Source: Arthrobacter sp. FW305-BF8
GTDB lineage: Bacteria; Actinomycetota; Actinomycetes; Actinomycetales; Micrococcaceae
Direction of reading: 5' to 3'
Assembly (NCBI RefSeq): GCF_021789315.1
Contig: NZ_CP084561.1
Coordinates: 3,410,001-3,474,000 of the forward strand
Length of the DNA: 64,000 bases
Position 1 is the first letter of the stretch. Each line of letters starts with the position of its first letter. A program made the translations under genes and the position numbers. Positions 1-8,300 of the stretch are shown one piece after another. The notes under the pieces were generated by a model. It was not told the DNA's origin and ran no database searches. It worked only from the letters and a program-made list of their open reading frames with translations.

Positions 1-231
1 CCGGGCTTCGAGGCAATCGACGACGACGTCGGCACCCGCCAGCGCTTCCGGCAACCCTTCTCCGGTGGTGACGTCCGCACGGAAGTAGGCGGCGCCGTCG
101 TAATACTCCCGGGCACCCGGGAGCGGCGGGTTCCTGGTCAAGACGGCGACGGCGTGACCCTGGCTAAGTGCCTGGCGCACCACTTCACGGCCGGCCTCGC
201 CCGTGCCGCCGGCAACGCAGATGCGGACCAT
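1..231 (-). CDS. NAD(P)-binding NmrA/Rossmann-fold protein (3' end outside window)
   Basis: The reading frame starts at ATG 231 and runs off the left edge, so only the first 77 codons are visible. They begin MVRICVAGGTGEAGREVV: a beta strand followed by the glycine-rich dinucleotide loop GGTGEAG, as in NmrA-like and atypical short-chain dehydrogenase/reductase proteins. Later come VLTRNPP (the usual end of beta-2) and ADVVVDCLEA. It lies 33 bp downstream of the SepX-like gene on the same strand and may be cotranscribed with it. The substrate cannot be inferred from this fragment. Confident that it is a real Rossmann-fold gene; function is open. Confidence 0.75.
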   Translation of the reverse strand, partial: MVRICVAGGTGEAGREVVRQALSQGHAVAVLTRNPPLPGAREYYDGAAYFRADVTTGEGLPEALAGADVVVDCLEAR

Positions 232-264
232 TACTGTGACGCCTGGTGCTGCACGGACGCCGGG

Positions 265-1254
265 CTATGCGCGCCGGCGCTGCAGGACGTCATCAAGGTT
301 GCTCAGCGCGCTCTGGGCCTTGGTCAGCGGCTTGGCGGGCACGGCATTCGGGGAGGCCACAGGAGGTGCGGCGGCCGGACCCTGCTTGAGTGAAGGCTTG
401 CCCATGGACTTCGGAGCCTCGGGCAGCGCCAGCGGCTCGGGTGCCGGACGCTCCGCTTTGGGCGCTTCGACGTAGGTCGGCTTGGGAACTTCCACCGGCT
501 CCCAGCTGGATTCAAGCGGAGCTGTTGGGCCCTGCACCGGGGCTGCGGCGCTTTCGTCGCCGGCGGCAAGGGCAACTGCCAGTGCAGCCTCGCGAAGCTC
601 GATTGCCGTCAGGGGCTTGGGCTTCGGCGCTTCCAACTCGGCATCGAAGAGTGCGCTTTCGCGGGGCTTCTCGGGCTCCGAAGCGGGTGCCGCTTCCGAA
701 AGGCGCTCGGCGGCCGGCGCCTGGTCCTGCGTCCGGTCGGAGGGCGAGCCCATGGCTGCCCTGAAGGCGGCGCTGACTTTCCTGCGCCGGTCGCGCACGG
801 CAAGCCGCCGCAAGACCACGACGGCGGCAATACCGGTCAGGAGCGCCGCAACCGGAACCCAGGGGTTGCCGATCCCGAAGAGACGCAAGAGACCGGCAAT
901 GATCGCCGTCAGGAAGGACAGCAACCCAACGAACGCGATTGCCGTCCGCCCGTACCGGATCCGGAAAGCGCCGGCCCCCAGGGCGGCAGGCCTGCTGCCG
1001 GACGGAGCCGGGGTAAGGCCTGTTGCGGGTTCGCTGCTCTTCCTGGTGTCCATGCGTTTCTCCTGCTGGGCGGCCATATACACAACCGTCCCGGCTTGCG
1101 GGTTTGCAGTTTCGGCGTCGACGCTCTCCAGCGTCAGGTCACCGGCAGTCTGGAACTGATGCCGGCCGTTGCGGAGCACGTAAGGGGCGACCCAAACGAT
1201 CCAGAGCGCAACAGCAGCCACAAGGATGACTGAGCTGCTAAGGGGGAAGTCCAC
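265..1254 (-). CDS. SepX/GLPR-like actinobacterial division membrane protein
   Basis: Protein of about 329 residues with one N-terminal membrane helix (VILVAAVALWIVWVAPYVLR, about residues 8-27), a cytoplasmic stretch, two adjacent helices around residues 105-150 (ending VVLRRLAVRDRRRK) and a long Ala/Pro/Glu-rich tail that looks disordered. The topology and the position next to rimJ and galU match Rv0996 of M. tuberculosis. That family was described as GLPR, membrane receptor of the gephyrin-like Glp in Corynebacterium, and as SepX in Streptomyces; both act at the divisome. The family call rests on topology plus synteny, not on a search. GTG 1254 is preferred over TTG 1260 because a TACGGT -10-like box lies 7 nt upstream of it. 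Confidence 0.6.
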   Translation of the reverse strand: MDFPLSSSVILVAAVALWIVWVAPYVLRNGRHQFQTAGDLTLESVDAETANPQAGTVVYMAAQQEKRMDTRKSSEPATGLTPAPSGSRPAALGAGAFRIRYGRTAIAFVGLLSFLTAIIAGLLRLFGIGNPWVPVAALLTGIAAVVVLRRLAVRDRRRKVSAAFRAAMGSPSDRTQDQAPAAERLSEAAPASEPEKPRESALFDAELEAPKPKPLTAIELREAALAVALAAGDESAAAPVQGPTAPLESSWEPVEVPKPTYVEAPKAERPAPEPLALPEAPKSMGKPSLKQGPAAAPPVASPNAVPAKPLTKAQSALSNLDDVLQRRRA

Positions 1255-1381
1255 ACACAAAACCGTATGAGGAATGATGGGGCTCTTGTGGCATTCGTCT
1301 CGGTGTGTCGCGGCCGAGCTTCAAATCAATGGACTTATGCGCGGAATCCGGTCCTGACCAGCGGCTCTGCCGGTCTGCGGG

Positions 1382-2002
1382 TCAGGCGGGCCGGACCCGC
1401 AGCCAGCGGCTGAGGAGTCCTTCGGGAACTTCCTCTGACGTCAGTGCGAACGAGCGGTGGTCGGCCCATTCCCCGTTGATGTGCAGGTAACGCGGGCGGT
1501 AGCCCTCGTCCCTGAAGCCGAGCTTTTCCACGACGCGCAGGCTTGGGCCGTTTTCCGGACGGATGTTGATTTCCATCCGGTGCAGGCCAAGGGTCCGGAA
1601 ACAATGGTCGGTTGCCATCGCCACCGCTGTCGGGGCGATCCCGTGTCCGGCCCGGCCCTGGTCCACCCAGTAGCCGAGGGTCGCCATCAGGGCGGATCCC
1701 CACACAATGGAGGAGACGGTCAACTGCCCCACGATGACCGGGTCACGGAACCCGGGTGTCCACTCCGCGATCACAAACGGCAGCGCCGTGGCCTGGGCCG
1801 CCTGAGTGTTCAGGGACCTGACCATCTGCCGGTAATCGGGCAGGGCCCCGCCCGCGATCGGATTGGAGGCCTCCCATGGCGCCAGCCAGTCGCTGTTACG
1901 CGAACGGACCTCGGTCCATTCCTTCCGGTCACGGTACCTGATGGGCCGCAGGACAATATCCCCGCACTCCAGCGTGACCGGCCAGATGTGGCTGACCCTC
2001 AT
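1382..2002 (-). CDS. rimJ: GNAT acetyltransferase, RimJ type
   Basis: 206-residue GNAT protein. N-terminal LRPIRYRDRKEW is the RimJ/RimL-type opening; the acetyl-CoA region is DQGRAGHGIAPTAVAMATDHCF, followed by RMEINIRPENGPSLRVVEKLGF, the conserved beta-5/alpha-4 signature. RimJ-type enzymes acetylate N-terminal amines of ribosomal or other proteins. The gene begins 6 bp after galU on the same strand and is probably translated from the galU mRNA. In M. tuberculosis moeA1 (Rv0994) sits between galU and rimJ; here it does not. The family is clear, the acceptor is inferred from the neighbourhood. Confidence 0.8.
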   Translation of the reverse strand: MRVSHIWPVTLECGDIVLRPIRYRDRKEWTEVRSRNSDWLAPWEASNPIAGGALPDYRQMVRSLNTQAAQATALPFVIAEWTPGFRDPVIVGQLTVSSIVWGSALMATLGYWVDQGRAGHGIAPTAVAMATDHCFRTLGLHRMEINIRPENGPSLRVVEKLGFRDEGYRPRYLHINGEWADHRSFALTSEEVPEGLLSRWLRVRPA

Positions 2003-2008
2003 GAAAGG

Positions 2009-2914
2009 TTACTCGGACAAACGGGCAGCAACCTGCGGAAGCCAGTCACGCAGGCCAGGTCCGAGGTCGTCGCTGTCGATGGCGAGCTCCACACAGGCCT
2101 TGAGGTAGCTGAGCTTGTCCCCCGTGTCGTAACGGCGGCCACGGAAGACCACGCCATACACGCCGCCGCCTTCACCGTCCCTGCTGGCCAGTTCCTGCAG
2201 CGCGTCCGTCAGCTGGATTTCGCCGCCGCGGCCGGGTTCTGTCTTTTCCAGCACATCGAAGACATCGGGGTGGAGCACGTAGCGGCCGATGACGGCCAGG
2301 TTGGAGGGCGCGTCGGCGACGTCCGGCTTCTCCACCAGCTTGTTGATTTTAACGAAGCCTTCGCCGCTAATCTCGGAGATGTCCGCGCACCCATAGGCAC
2401 TGATCTGGGACGGCTCCACCTCGATGAGGGCCACGACCGAACCGCCGGTCTTCGCCTGCACATCGATCATGATGTTGAGGAGATCGTCGCGGGCATCGAT
2501 GAGGTCGTCGCCGAGGAGAACGGCAAACGGCTCATGGCCCACATGCTGGCGTGCACGCAACACCGCGTGGCCAAGGCCCTTGGGGTCACCCTGCCGGACG
2601 TAGTGGATGTCGCCCAGGTTGCTCGCGGCCTGGATCGACTCCAGCTTGGCGGTGTCGCCCTTGGCCTCCAGCGTCGCCTCCAGCGTCGGAACACGGTCGA
2701 AGTGGTCCTCGAGCGCGCGCTTGTTGCGGCCGGTGATCATCAGGACGTCGCTCAGGCCGACCTTGACGGCCTCCTCGACGACGTACTGGATGGCCGGCTT
2801 GTCAACCACCGGCAGCATCTCCTTGGGCATGGCCTTGGTGGCCGGCAGGAACCTGGTGCCGAGCCCAGCAGCGGGGATTACGGCCTTGCGGACTGAACAA
2901 TTAGTGGAAGTCAC
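2009..2914 (-). CDS. galU: UTP--glucose-1-phosphate uridylyltransferase
   Basis: 301-residue GalU, close to the usual bacterial length. It makes UDP-glucose from UTP and glucose-1-phosphate in the cytoplasm, feeding cell-wall and glycan synthesis. The nucleotidyltransferase signature AAGLGTRFLPATKAMPKE spans residues 15-32, followed by VDKPAIQYVVEEAV; LLGDDL and EKPDVAD are the metal and sugar regions. Start is GTG 2914: a TAGATT -10 box at 2921-2926 lies 6 nt upstream and no Shine-Dalgarno sequence is visible, so the mRNA is probably leaderless. Divergent from the cyclo-ligase gene at 3003. Confidence 0.95.
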   Translation of the reverse strand: MTSTNCSVRKAVIPAAGLGTRFLPATKAMPKEMLPVVDKPAIQYVVEEAVKVGLSDVLMITGRNKRALEDHFDRVPTLEATLEAKGDTAKLESIQAASNLGDIHYVRQGDPKGLGHAVLRARQHVGHEPFAVLLGDDLIDARDDLLNIMIDVQAKTGGSVVALIEVEPSQISAYGCADISEISGEGFVKINKLVEKPDVADAPSNLAVIGRYVLHPDVFDVLEKTEPGRGGEIQLTDALQELASRDGEGGGVYGVVFRGRRYDTGDKLSYLKACVELAIDSDDLGPGLRDWLPQVAARLSE

Positions 2915-3002
2915 TGGTCTAATCTATCCGAGGGAACATTCATACGGTAAATGCTTCCGGCAGCGGCCCGGCCGCCTGCCGCTGCGACAAAGGAAGACAC
3001 CC

Positions 3003-3614
3003 ATGCCAACAGGGACCATGCCTTCGAAGGACGTTATCCGCTCACGGCACCGGCAACTCCGGGCCACGATGACGGCGGCGGACCTATCCAACGCCGGCGA
3101 CGGCATCGCGTCCCATGGCCTGCCATGGGCCGAGGCTATCGCCGCGGGCAACCCGGCCACGTTCACCGCCTACCTCGGCGTCGATTTCGAACCCCCGACC
3201 CTGCCGCTGCTGCACGCCCTGCATGAGGCCGGGCACAGTATCCTGCTCCCGGTCTGCGAGCCTGACCGCGAGCTCAGCTGGGTCTTCTGGACCCCGGACA
3301 GCGAGTTCGTACGCAGCCGGTATGCGCCCATCCAGGAGCCGGCCGGTGAGCGCCACGGCCTGGACACGGTGCGGAGCGCGGCCGGGATGTTCATGCCCGC
3401 GACGGCCGTGGACCGCAGCGGCAACAGGATCGGGCAGGGCGGCGGCTACTATGACAAGTTCCTGGCTGCAGCCAACGCGGGCGGCCTGCACCTTCCCAAG
3501 GCCGCCATCATCTACGACTCCGAGCTCCTGCCCGCACAGACCATCCCCGCTGAAGACTTTGACCGCCCCGTCGAGGCAGTGCTCACGCCATCGGGGCTGA
3601 TAGCCTTCGCGTGA
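3003..3614 (+). CDS. 5-formyltetrahydrofolate cyclo-ligase
   Basis: 203 residues, typical of 5-FCL. The enzyme converts 5-formyl-THF to 5,10-methenyl-THF with ATP, returning folate to the one-carbon pool. The diagnostic loop NRIGQGGGYYDKFL is near residues 141-154, preceded by the basic N-terminal helix SRHRQLRATM. ATG 3003 is chosen because AAAGGAAG lies just upstream; ATG 3018 is a possible alternative. Divergent from galU and followed by the Ruc/FmdB gene, the same trio as Rv0991c-Rv0993. The frame is open for 400 bp upstream of the start, but that part covers galU in antisense and is not coding. Confidence 0.93.
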   Translation: MPTGTMPSKDVIRSRHRQLRATMTAADLSNAGDGIASHGLPWAEAIAAGNPATFTAYLGVDFEPPTLPLLHALHEAGHSILLPVCEPDRELSWVFWTPDSEFVRSRYAPIQEPAGERHGLDTVRSAAGMFMPATAVDRSGNRIGQGGGYYDKFLAAANAGGLHLPKAAIIYDSELLPAQTIPAEDFDRPVEAVLTPSGLIAFA

Positions 3615-3639
3615 CCTCGCGGGGGCGGGGTGATAGAAT
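3611..3639 (+). promoter_or_regulatory. Promoter of the Ruc/FmdB-like gene
   Basis: GTGACC at 3611-3616 and TAGAAT at 3634-3639 are separated by 17 bp, a good vegetative sigma-factor spacing. The last base of the -10 box overlaps the CIRCE-like palindrome, as expected for a repressor blocking polymerase. Predicted from sequence only. Confidence 0.6.
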
Positions 3640-3665
3640 TGGCACTCAGGCCCTGCGACTGCTAA
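3639..3665 (+). promoter_or_regulatory. CIRCE-like operator (putative HrcA site)
   Basis: Arms TTGGCACTC and GACTGCTAA are separated by 9 bp, against the CIRCE consensus TTAGCACTC-N9-GAGTGCTAA. Each arm has one mismatch and the spacing is exact. It overlaps the -10 box of the promoter for the zinc-ribbon gene at 3762. Two further CIRCE sites control groES in this window. Confidence 0.72.
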
Positions 3666-3761
3666 TGGAGTCATTTTCACCGCGGTGATCCGTCAAGGAG
3701 AATCCGGCAAATGAAACCAGGCAGCACGGGACCTGTCGTTTGTCCAAGAGGAGGATCTACA

Positions 3762-4049
3762 GTGCCCACGTATGCCTATGCCTGCAAAGATTGCAGCCAT
3801 GCCTTCGACATCGTGCAGTCTTTTACCGACAGCACTCTGACGTCCTGCCCCGAATGCCAGGGCACGCTTCGCAAGAAGTTCAACAGCGTCGGCGTGGTCT
3901 TCAAGGGCTCCGGCTTCTACCGGACTGATTCGCGCGATTCCAAGGGAAGCACCGTCTCACCCTCCCCTGCTGCGTCAGCACCGGCCGCTCCGGCCGCCAC
4001 CTCCTCGTCGGCATCGTCCGCTGCCCCGGCAGCTGCAGCCGCGAGCTAG
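3762..4049 (+). CDS. FmdB-family zinc ribbon protein, Ruc-like chaperone
   Basis: 95 residues. It opens MPTYAYACKDC and carries two CXXC pairs (Cys8/11 and Cys29/32), the FmdB-type zinc ribbon, then a Ser/Ala/Pro-rich low-complexity tail from about residue 57 that should be disordered. This matches Ruc (Rv0991c) of M. tuberculosis, a redox-regulated chaperone with an unstructured C-terminus that belongs to the HrcA heat-shock regulon; the CIRCE-like site upstream supports the same control here. Start GTG 3762 is preferred because the family begins MPTYxYxC and AGAGGAGG precedes it. An in-frame ATG at 3711 with AAGGAG upstream would add 17 residues including one more Cys. Chaperone role is by homology and context. 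Confidence 0.8.
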   Translation: MPTYAYACKDCSHAFDIVQSFTDSTLTSCPECQGTLRKKFNSVGVVFKGSGFYRTDSRDSKGSTVSPSPAASAPAAPAATSSSASSAAPAAAAAS

Positions 4050-4084
4050 GCGAGTTCCCGCGGCACGTGCCGCCTTCAAGCTAC

Positions 4085-4122
4085 AGGAGTCCGGCCGGGT
4101 GTACCCGGCCGGACTCCTTTGC
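4085..4122 (+). terminator. Rho-independent terminator after the Ruc-like gene
   Basis: Perfect 15-bp stem (AGGAGTCCGGCCGGG, loop TGTA, CCCGGCCGGACTCCT), followed on the plus strand by TTGCTTTTG. It closes the cyclo-ligase/Ruc unit. Confidence 0.85.
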
Positions 4123-4254
4123 TTTTGCGCGGGTTCCGGGTCCCAAGTGGCTGTTCGCGATTGCAGGGCAATCCGTTGAGCGTTACGGGGTGGCTTTTCC
4201 ACATACCGCTCCCGGTGCCTGTCGACGGCCAACCGGGGCCCGTAGCGTGGCGGC

Positions 4255-5001
4255 ATGCCAGCTACCGGAATTTTCCCCGCAAGGGCATCCCGCCCGGCCG
4301 TACGTCCTGGGCGCCGCAACGCATTGCCCGGTTCCGCCGGACGCCCGCGTCCGCGCGGCAGGCGCCTTGCGGGATGGCTGAACCGTAACCGGCGCCTTGC
4401 CGTGGCATTGCTCCTCTGTGCGGCTGCGGGCATCGCGGTTCACCAGCTGACTCCTGCCCCTGCCCGGACCGTGAGCGTCCTGGCAGCCGCCCGTGATCTT
4501 CCGGCCGGGGCAACCCTGAACGGCAGTGATGTCACGATTGTCAGCGTTCCGCCGGCCATGATGCCGGACGGGACTTTCGCTGACGGCTCCGCCGTGGACG
4601 GCAAGCAGCTGGCAGCCCCGCTCCGCGAGGGACAGCTCCTCACCGATGCGCAGTTGGTGGGTCCAGGCCTGCTGACAGGAGCGCCGCCCGGGTCCGCGGC
4701 GGTGCCGCTGCGGATGGCAGACCCGTCATCCATCCAGCTGGTTTCCCCCGGACAACTCGTGAACGTGGTCCTGACAAGCGGCAACGGCTATGAGCAGGCC
4801 TCAGCCTCGAAGGTACTCGCCAAGTCCGTGCCGGTCCTGTGGACCTCCGGTCAGGAAGGCCAAAGCGGCCAGTGGCTTGCTGCCGGGGATTCGGACGGGC
4901 TGCTGGTCGTGGCCGCCACCCCCGCCCAGGCCGTCGCCCTGGCGGGCGCGTCAACCCAGGGAAAGCTGTTTTTCGTTCTCGTGGGATCCGGCGCCCGGTG
5001 A
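4255..5001 (+). CDS. SAF-domain (CpaB/RcpC-like) membrane-anchored protein
   Basis: 248 residues: a basic N-terminus (many Arg/Pro, residues 1-46), one membrane helix (RLAVALLLCAAAGIAVHQL, about 47-65), then a SAF domain starting VSVLAAARDLPAGATL (about 73-90) and including VPLRMADPSSIQLVSPGQLVNVV. SAF domains occur in Flp pilus CpaB/RcpC proteins and in antifreeze- or sugar-binding proteins. No other pilus genes are adjacent, but a prepilin peptidase and a probable Flp pilin begin at the far right of the window. Position after the FmdB-like gene is common in actinobacteria. The fold call is good; a pilus role is only a possibility. Confidence 0.72.
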   Translation: MPATGIFPARASRPAVRPGRRNALPGSAGRPRPRGRRLAGWLNRNRRLAVALLLCAAAGIAVHQLTPAPARTVSVLAAARDLPAGATLNGSDVTIVSVPPAMMPDGTFADGSAVDGKQLAAPLREGQLLTDAQLVGPGLLTGAPPGSAAVPLRMADPSSIQLVSPGQLVNVVLTSGNGYEQASASKVLAKSVPVLWTSGQEGQSGQWLAAGDSDGLLVVAATPAQAVALAGASTQGKLFFVLVGSGAR

Positions 5002-5073
5002 ATCAACCCGTGCTCGTCCTCGGCCCCCGGCGCCTAAGCTACGCGCAAATCCGCGGCGTGTTTGCCCGGTTGC

Positions 5074-5337
5074 TCAGCCCCAGTGCGGGGGCTTCTGCTC
5101 TTTCAGCCACGCGTCGTGGTCGTTGCCGGATGCTGCATCGCCCCAGGTGCGCGGATCGTCCTCGGCAGCCCTCTTGGGCACGACGCCTGTCCCCTGCTGC
5201 GCGCCGGTTTTGGCACGGCGCGCCTTTGGGGGCTTCTCCCCCGCGGCGGCCTGCTCGTCTTTGGGCTCGTCTTTGGGCTCGGTTCCGTCCTTGCGCTCAG
5301 CCCCGTCTTTGCGTTCGGCCCCGCCGTCGGATGTCAC
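5074..5337 (-). CDS. Small charged protein coupled to the helicase-like gene
   Basis: 87 residues, start ATG 5337 overlapping the stop of the large upstream gene by 4 bp (ATGA), which implies translational coupling. The N-terminal half is repetitive and hydrophilic (AERKDGAERKDGTEPKDEPKDE), the middle basic (PPKARRAKTG), and the end is compact and aromatic: DPRTWGD, then AWLKEQKPPHWG. No enzyme motif is visible. The ordered C-terminal 25 residues suggest a conserved interaction peptide rather than random coding. Function unknown; a partner of the helicase-like protein is the simplest inference. Confidence 0.65.
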   Translation of the reverse strand: MTSDGGAERKDGAERKDGTEPKDEPKDEQAAAGEKPPKARRAKTGAQQGTGVVPKRAAEDDPRTWGDAASGNDHDAWLKEQKPPHWG

Positions 5338-8300
5338 AGCGGGCCCTCCTTCCGCTCCGCGGCTGCTCCGTCCCGGCCAGCCTCAGAACCGAAGCCTACT
5401 CCGGCGCCCGCGGCCTCGGAACCGGAAGTGTCGTGATCCGCCTGGTCAACGTCCGTCTGATCGGTGCCGGCCCGATCCACCTCAATCCGATCAATGTGTG
5501 TCAGCTCCCGGTCGGCCCGATCGGTGCGGGCCTGATCGGCGCCCGACGACACCGCATCGTGCTGATCGGCTTCCAGTTGATCCACATCCGACGCGTCCGC
5601 CTCGTCCCGGCTCAGCTCTTCGCCGAAACCGTCATCCAGGTTCTCGTACGCGGTCTCCTGTCCCGGCTCTGGCTCAAGGTCGCCCACAGCGAGGGTACTG
5701 ACGTCCTCATCCAGGAAGAATCCCGGTGCGCCAACCGAGCGCACCGAAGGCGACGGCTTCTCCAACCCGAGGTACCCGCCGATCCTGTCGGCGCACGCCG
5801 AGGGATCGGTGAAAACCTCGATGGTCCACAGCGGCATGTACCGCCAGCCGAGCCGCTCCAGCAACTGGGGCCGCAGCCGGCTGCGTTCCCGGACTGTCAT
5901 CTGCCGGTACTGCTCGGTGCCGTCCGATTCGATGGCTACCGGCCGCGGAATGTCGGCGTCGTCCTGGCCCATGGTGCTGAGCGGATCCGCCGCGGCCACC
6001 ACATCGATGGCGCCGTCGTACTGGTGCCATACGCGGGCACCGCGGGCCCGCAGCCGGTCGCCGAGATCAGCAACCAGCGGATCGGCGCCCAGCGCCTGTT
6101 CACTTGCCGCTGCCCGGGACGCCGGAGTCCCGAGATCGGTGTTGCCGGAGATCTCACGGTCCAGAAGTTCGAAGAGGTCGACGGCGCCGTGGGCCAGCCG
6201 CGTCCGGTCAAGGTCCTCCGGCTTGAAGCACGTCAGGACGTGCAGCGACTGCCGGGCCCGGGTCATGGCCAGGGCAAACTTGGCCCGGCCGCCCTCGGCG
6301 GACAGCGGACCGAAGCTGTGCAGGGCCCGGCCGTGGGGCGTCCGCCCGTAGCCCGGCGAGAAGATCACCCGGTCGCGGACCAGCCCCTGGGCGCGTTCCA
6401 GATCCACCACCCTGAAGGATTCTTCACCTGCCGTGAAGAATCCGGACAGGGATGGATGGTTGGGCAGCTGCAGCCGGATGGACTCGCCGATGCGTGCCGC
6501 GTGCCGGAGGCTGGCGGTCACCACAGCCAGCGAGGTCCGGGGCCGGAGCCGCGCGTGTTCGAACACGAGTTCAACTACCCGGTTGACTTCGGCCACCACC
6601 GATTCGACGCCCTCATGGTCCGCGCTGGGCAAACCGGTGCCGTCGGGCAGGTACTCCACCGTCAGCGCCCGGTCCAGCCCGGTAGCCGACTGGCCCTCCG
6701 GCAGCCGGCGGAGGCCGCCGTCGTAGAAGTTCTTGCTCAGCTGCAGCACCAGGTCCTCGTCCACCGCGCGGTAGACGGAGCGGAGCGGCGCCGTCGGCAG
6801 CACCGCCGACAGTGCGGTGAACGCGCTTTCGACACTCTGGTGCGACTGTTCGCCGGCGGCAAGACGCTCCACCGCGACCGTGAAGGTGCGCGGGCTGGCG
6901 ATCCTGTCGTCGCCGAAGGCGATCACCTGCCGGGCGCGGGCGACGGCCGGAAGCACCGCCTGCAGCGACGTCGCCTCGGCGTCGAGGATCACCACGGCAT
7001 CAAACTTCTGCTCGGCCGGGAGGAGTCCTGTCATGAGGTAAGGGCTGACCGACCAGACGGGCACCAGCATGGGAACCAGCCCGGGGGCCTGCGCCGTCAG
7101 CGCAGCCAGCGTGACGCGCCCGTCCTTGAGCAGGCTCCGGAGCAGGTCGGCCTGCCGGGCATGCTCCTCGATCCCCGCGCGCCACCGCTCGGCCAGCTTC
7201 CACCGGAGCCGCCCGGCGCCGCTGGCGATGTGCGCGTTATCCGCGAGCCGGTACTCGGCCTCAAGCTGGCGCAGCGCATCGCCGTCGGACATGGCGAGGT
7301 AGTCGTCTCCGCTGATCATCGCTTCGAGCGCAGACTGCCACCAGGCCAGGTCAAGTTCGGCCGCGACCGAGCCGGCCCCGACCTCGCGCTCGGAGAGGTC
7401 CGCCAGCAGCTCCCCCAGCCCGTGCTCGCGCATGTTCTCGATGAGCAGTGTGCGCTCGGGCAAGGTCTGCAGCGTCTGTGTGTCCGCGACCAGCCGTTCC
7501 AGCCGCTCCATGAGCTCCGGGTACGGAATGTTTTCCAGCGAACCGCCGGCGGCCGTGTGGCGCAGGGCGTCGCCCAGCATCTTCATCTCGCGGGTCAGTC
7601 CGCGGTGCATGATGCTGATCTCGGCCAGGCCGGACGGCACCGCCGGATGCCGCTGCGTGGTGGCATACCCAGCCCACTGGGAACGCTGTTCCTGGACCAG
7701 CACCAACGAACTGTGCAGGTCGGCGATGTGCACTCCCGGCCGGACGTACTCCTTGGCCACCCGTCGCAGGCGCGACCGCTGCATCGAGGCCATGTCGATG
7801 CCACGCTCCCTGCGCCAGGACGAGGAGGCCGTGGCGGAAATCAGGTCGGTCACGGGCCGGTCAAAGATGTCGGGGGTGAACTTGTCCAGGCTTTCCCGGA
7901 CGGCCACCAGGAGTTTGAGCTGGGAGCCCCATTCTGCGAAGGTGGTGCCCAGGCGGATTTCGGCGTGGCTGGCCACATCCTTCATCCGTTCCTGGAGCAG
8001 CGGCAGCTTTTTCGCCACCGCACGCGTCAGCTCCTGCGCTTCCTCGGTTTCCTTGCGCGTCACCAGCCTCGCACCGTGCCAGGGGCTGGTGGTCGACGCC
8101 CTGCTGAACGCACCGAGTTCGGCGGCGCGCTTCAGCCGTCCGGCGAGCTCCTCGCGGTCCCGGATGCTGTCCAGGACGCTGCGCTTCAGGCGGACGGTGG
8201 TGGCCGGGGCGGGCTGGATGGAGGTGAGTTCCGCGAGCGACTGCATCGCCTGGTAGGGCGAGCAGCCCCACCGCTGCCGGACGTTGTGCAGCGACGCGAC

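Noticed and set aside
3711..3761. ATG 3711 as start of the Ruc/FmdB-like protein
   Set aside because: AAGGAG precedes it, but the family begins MPTYxYxC, which matches GTG 3762 with its own strong AGAGGAGG. Kept only as an alternative.
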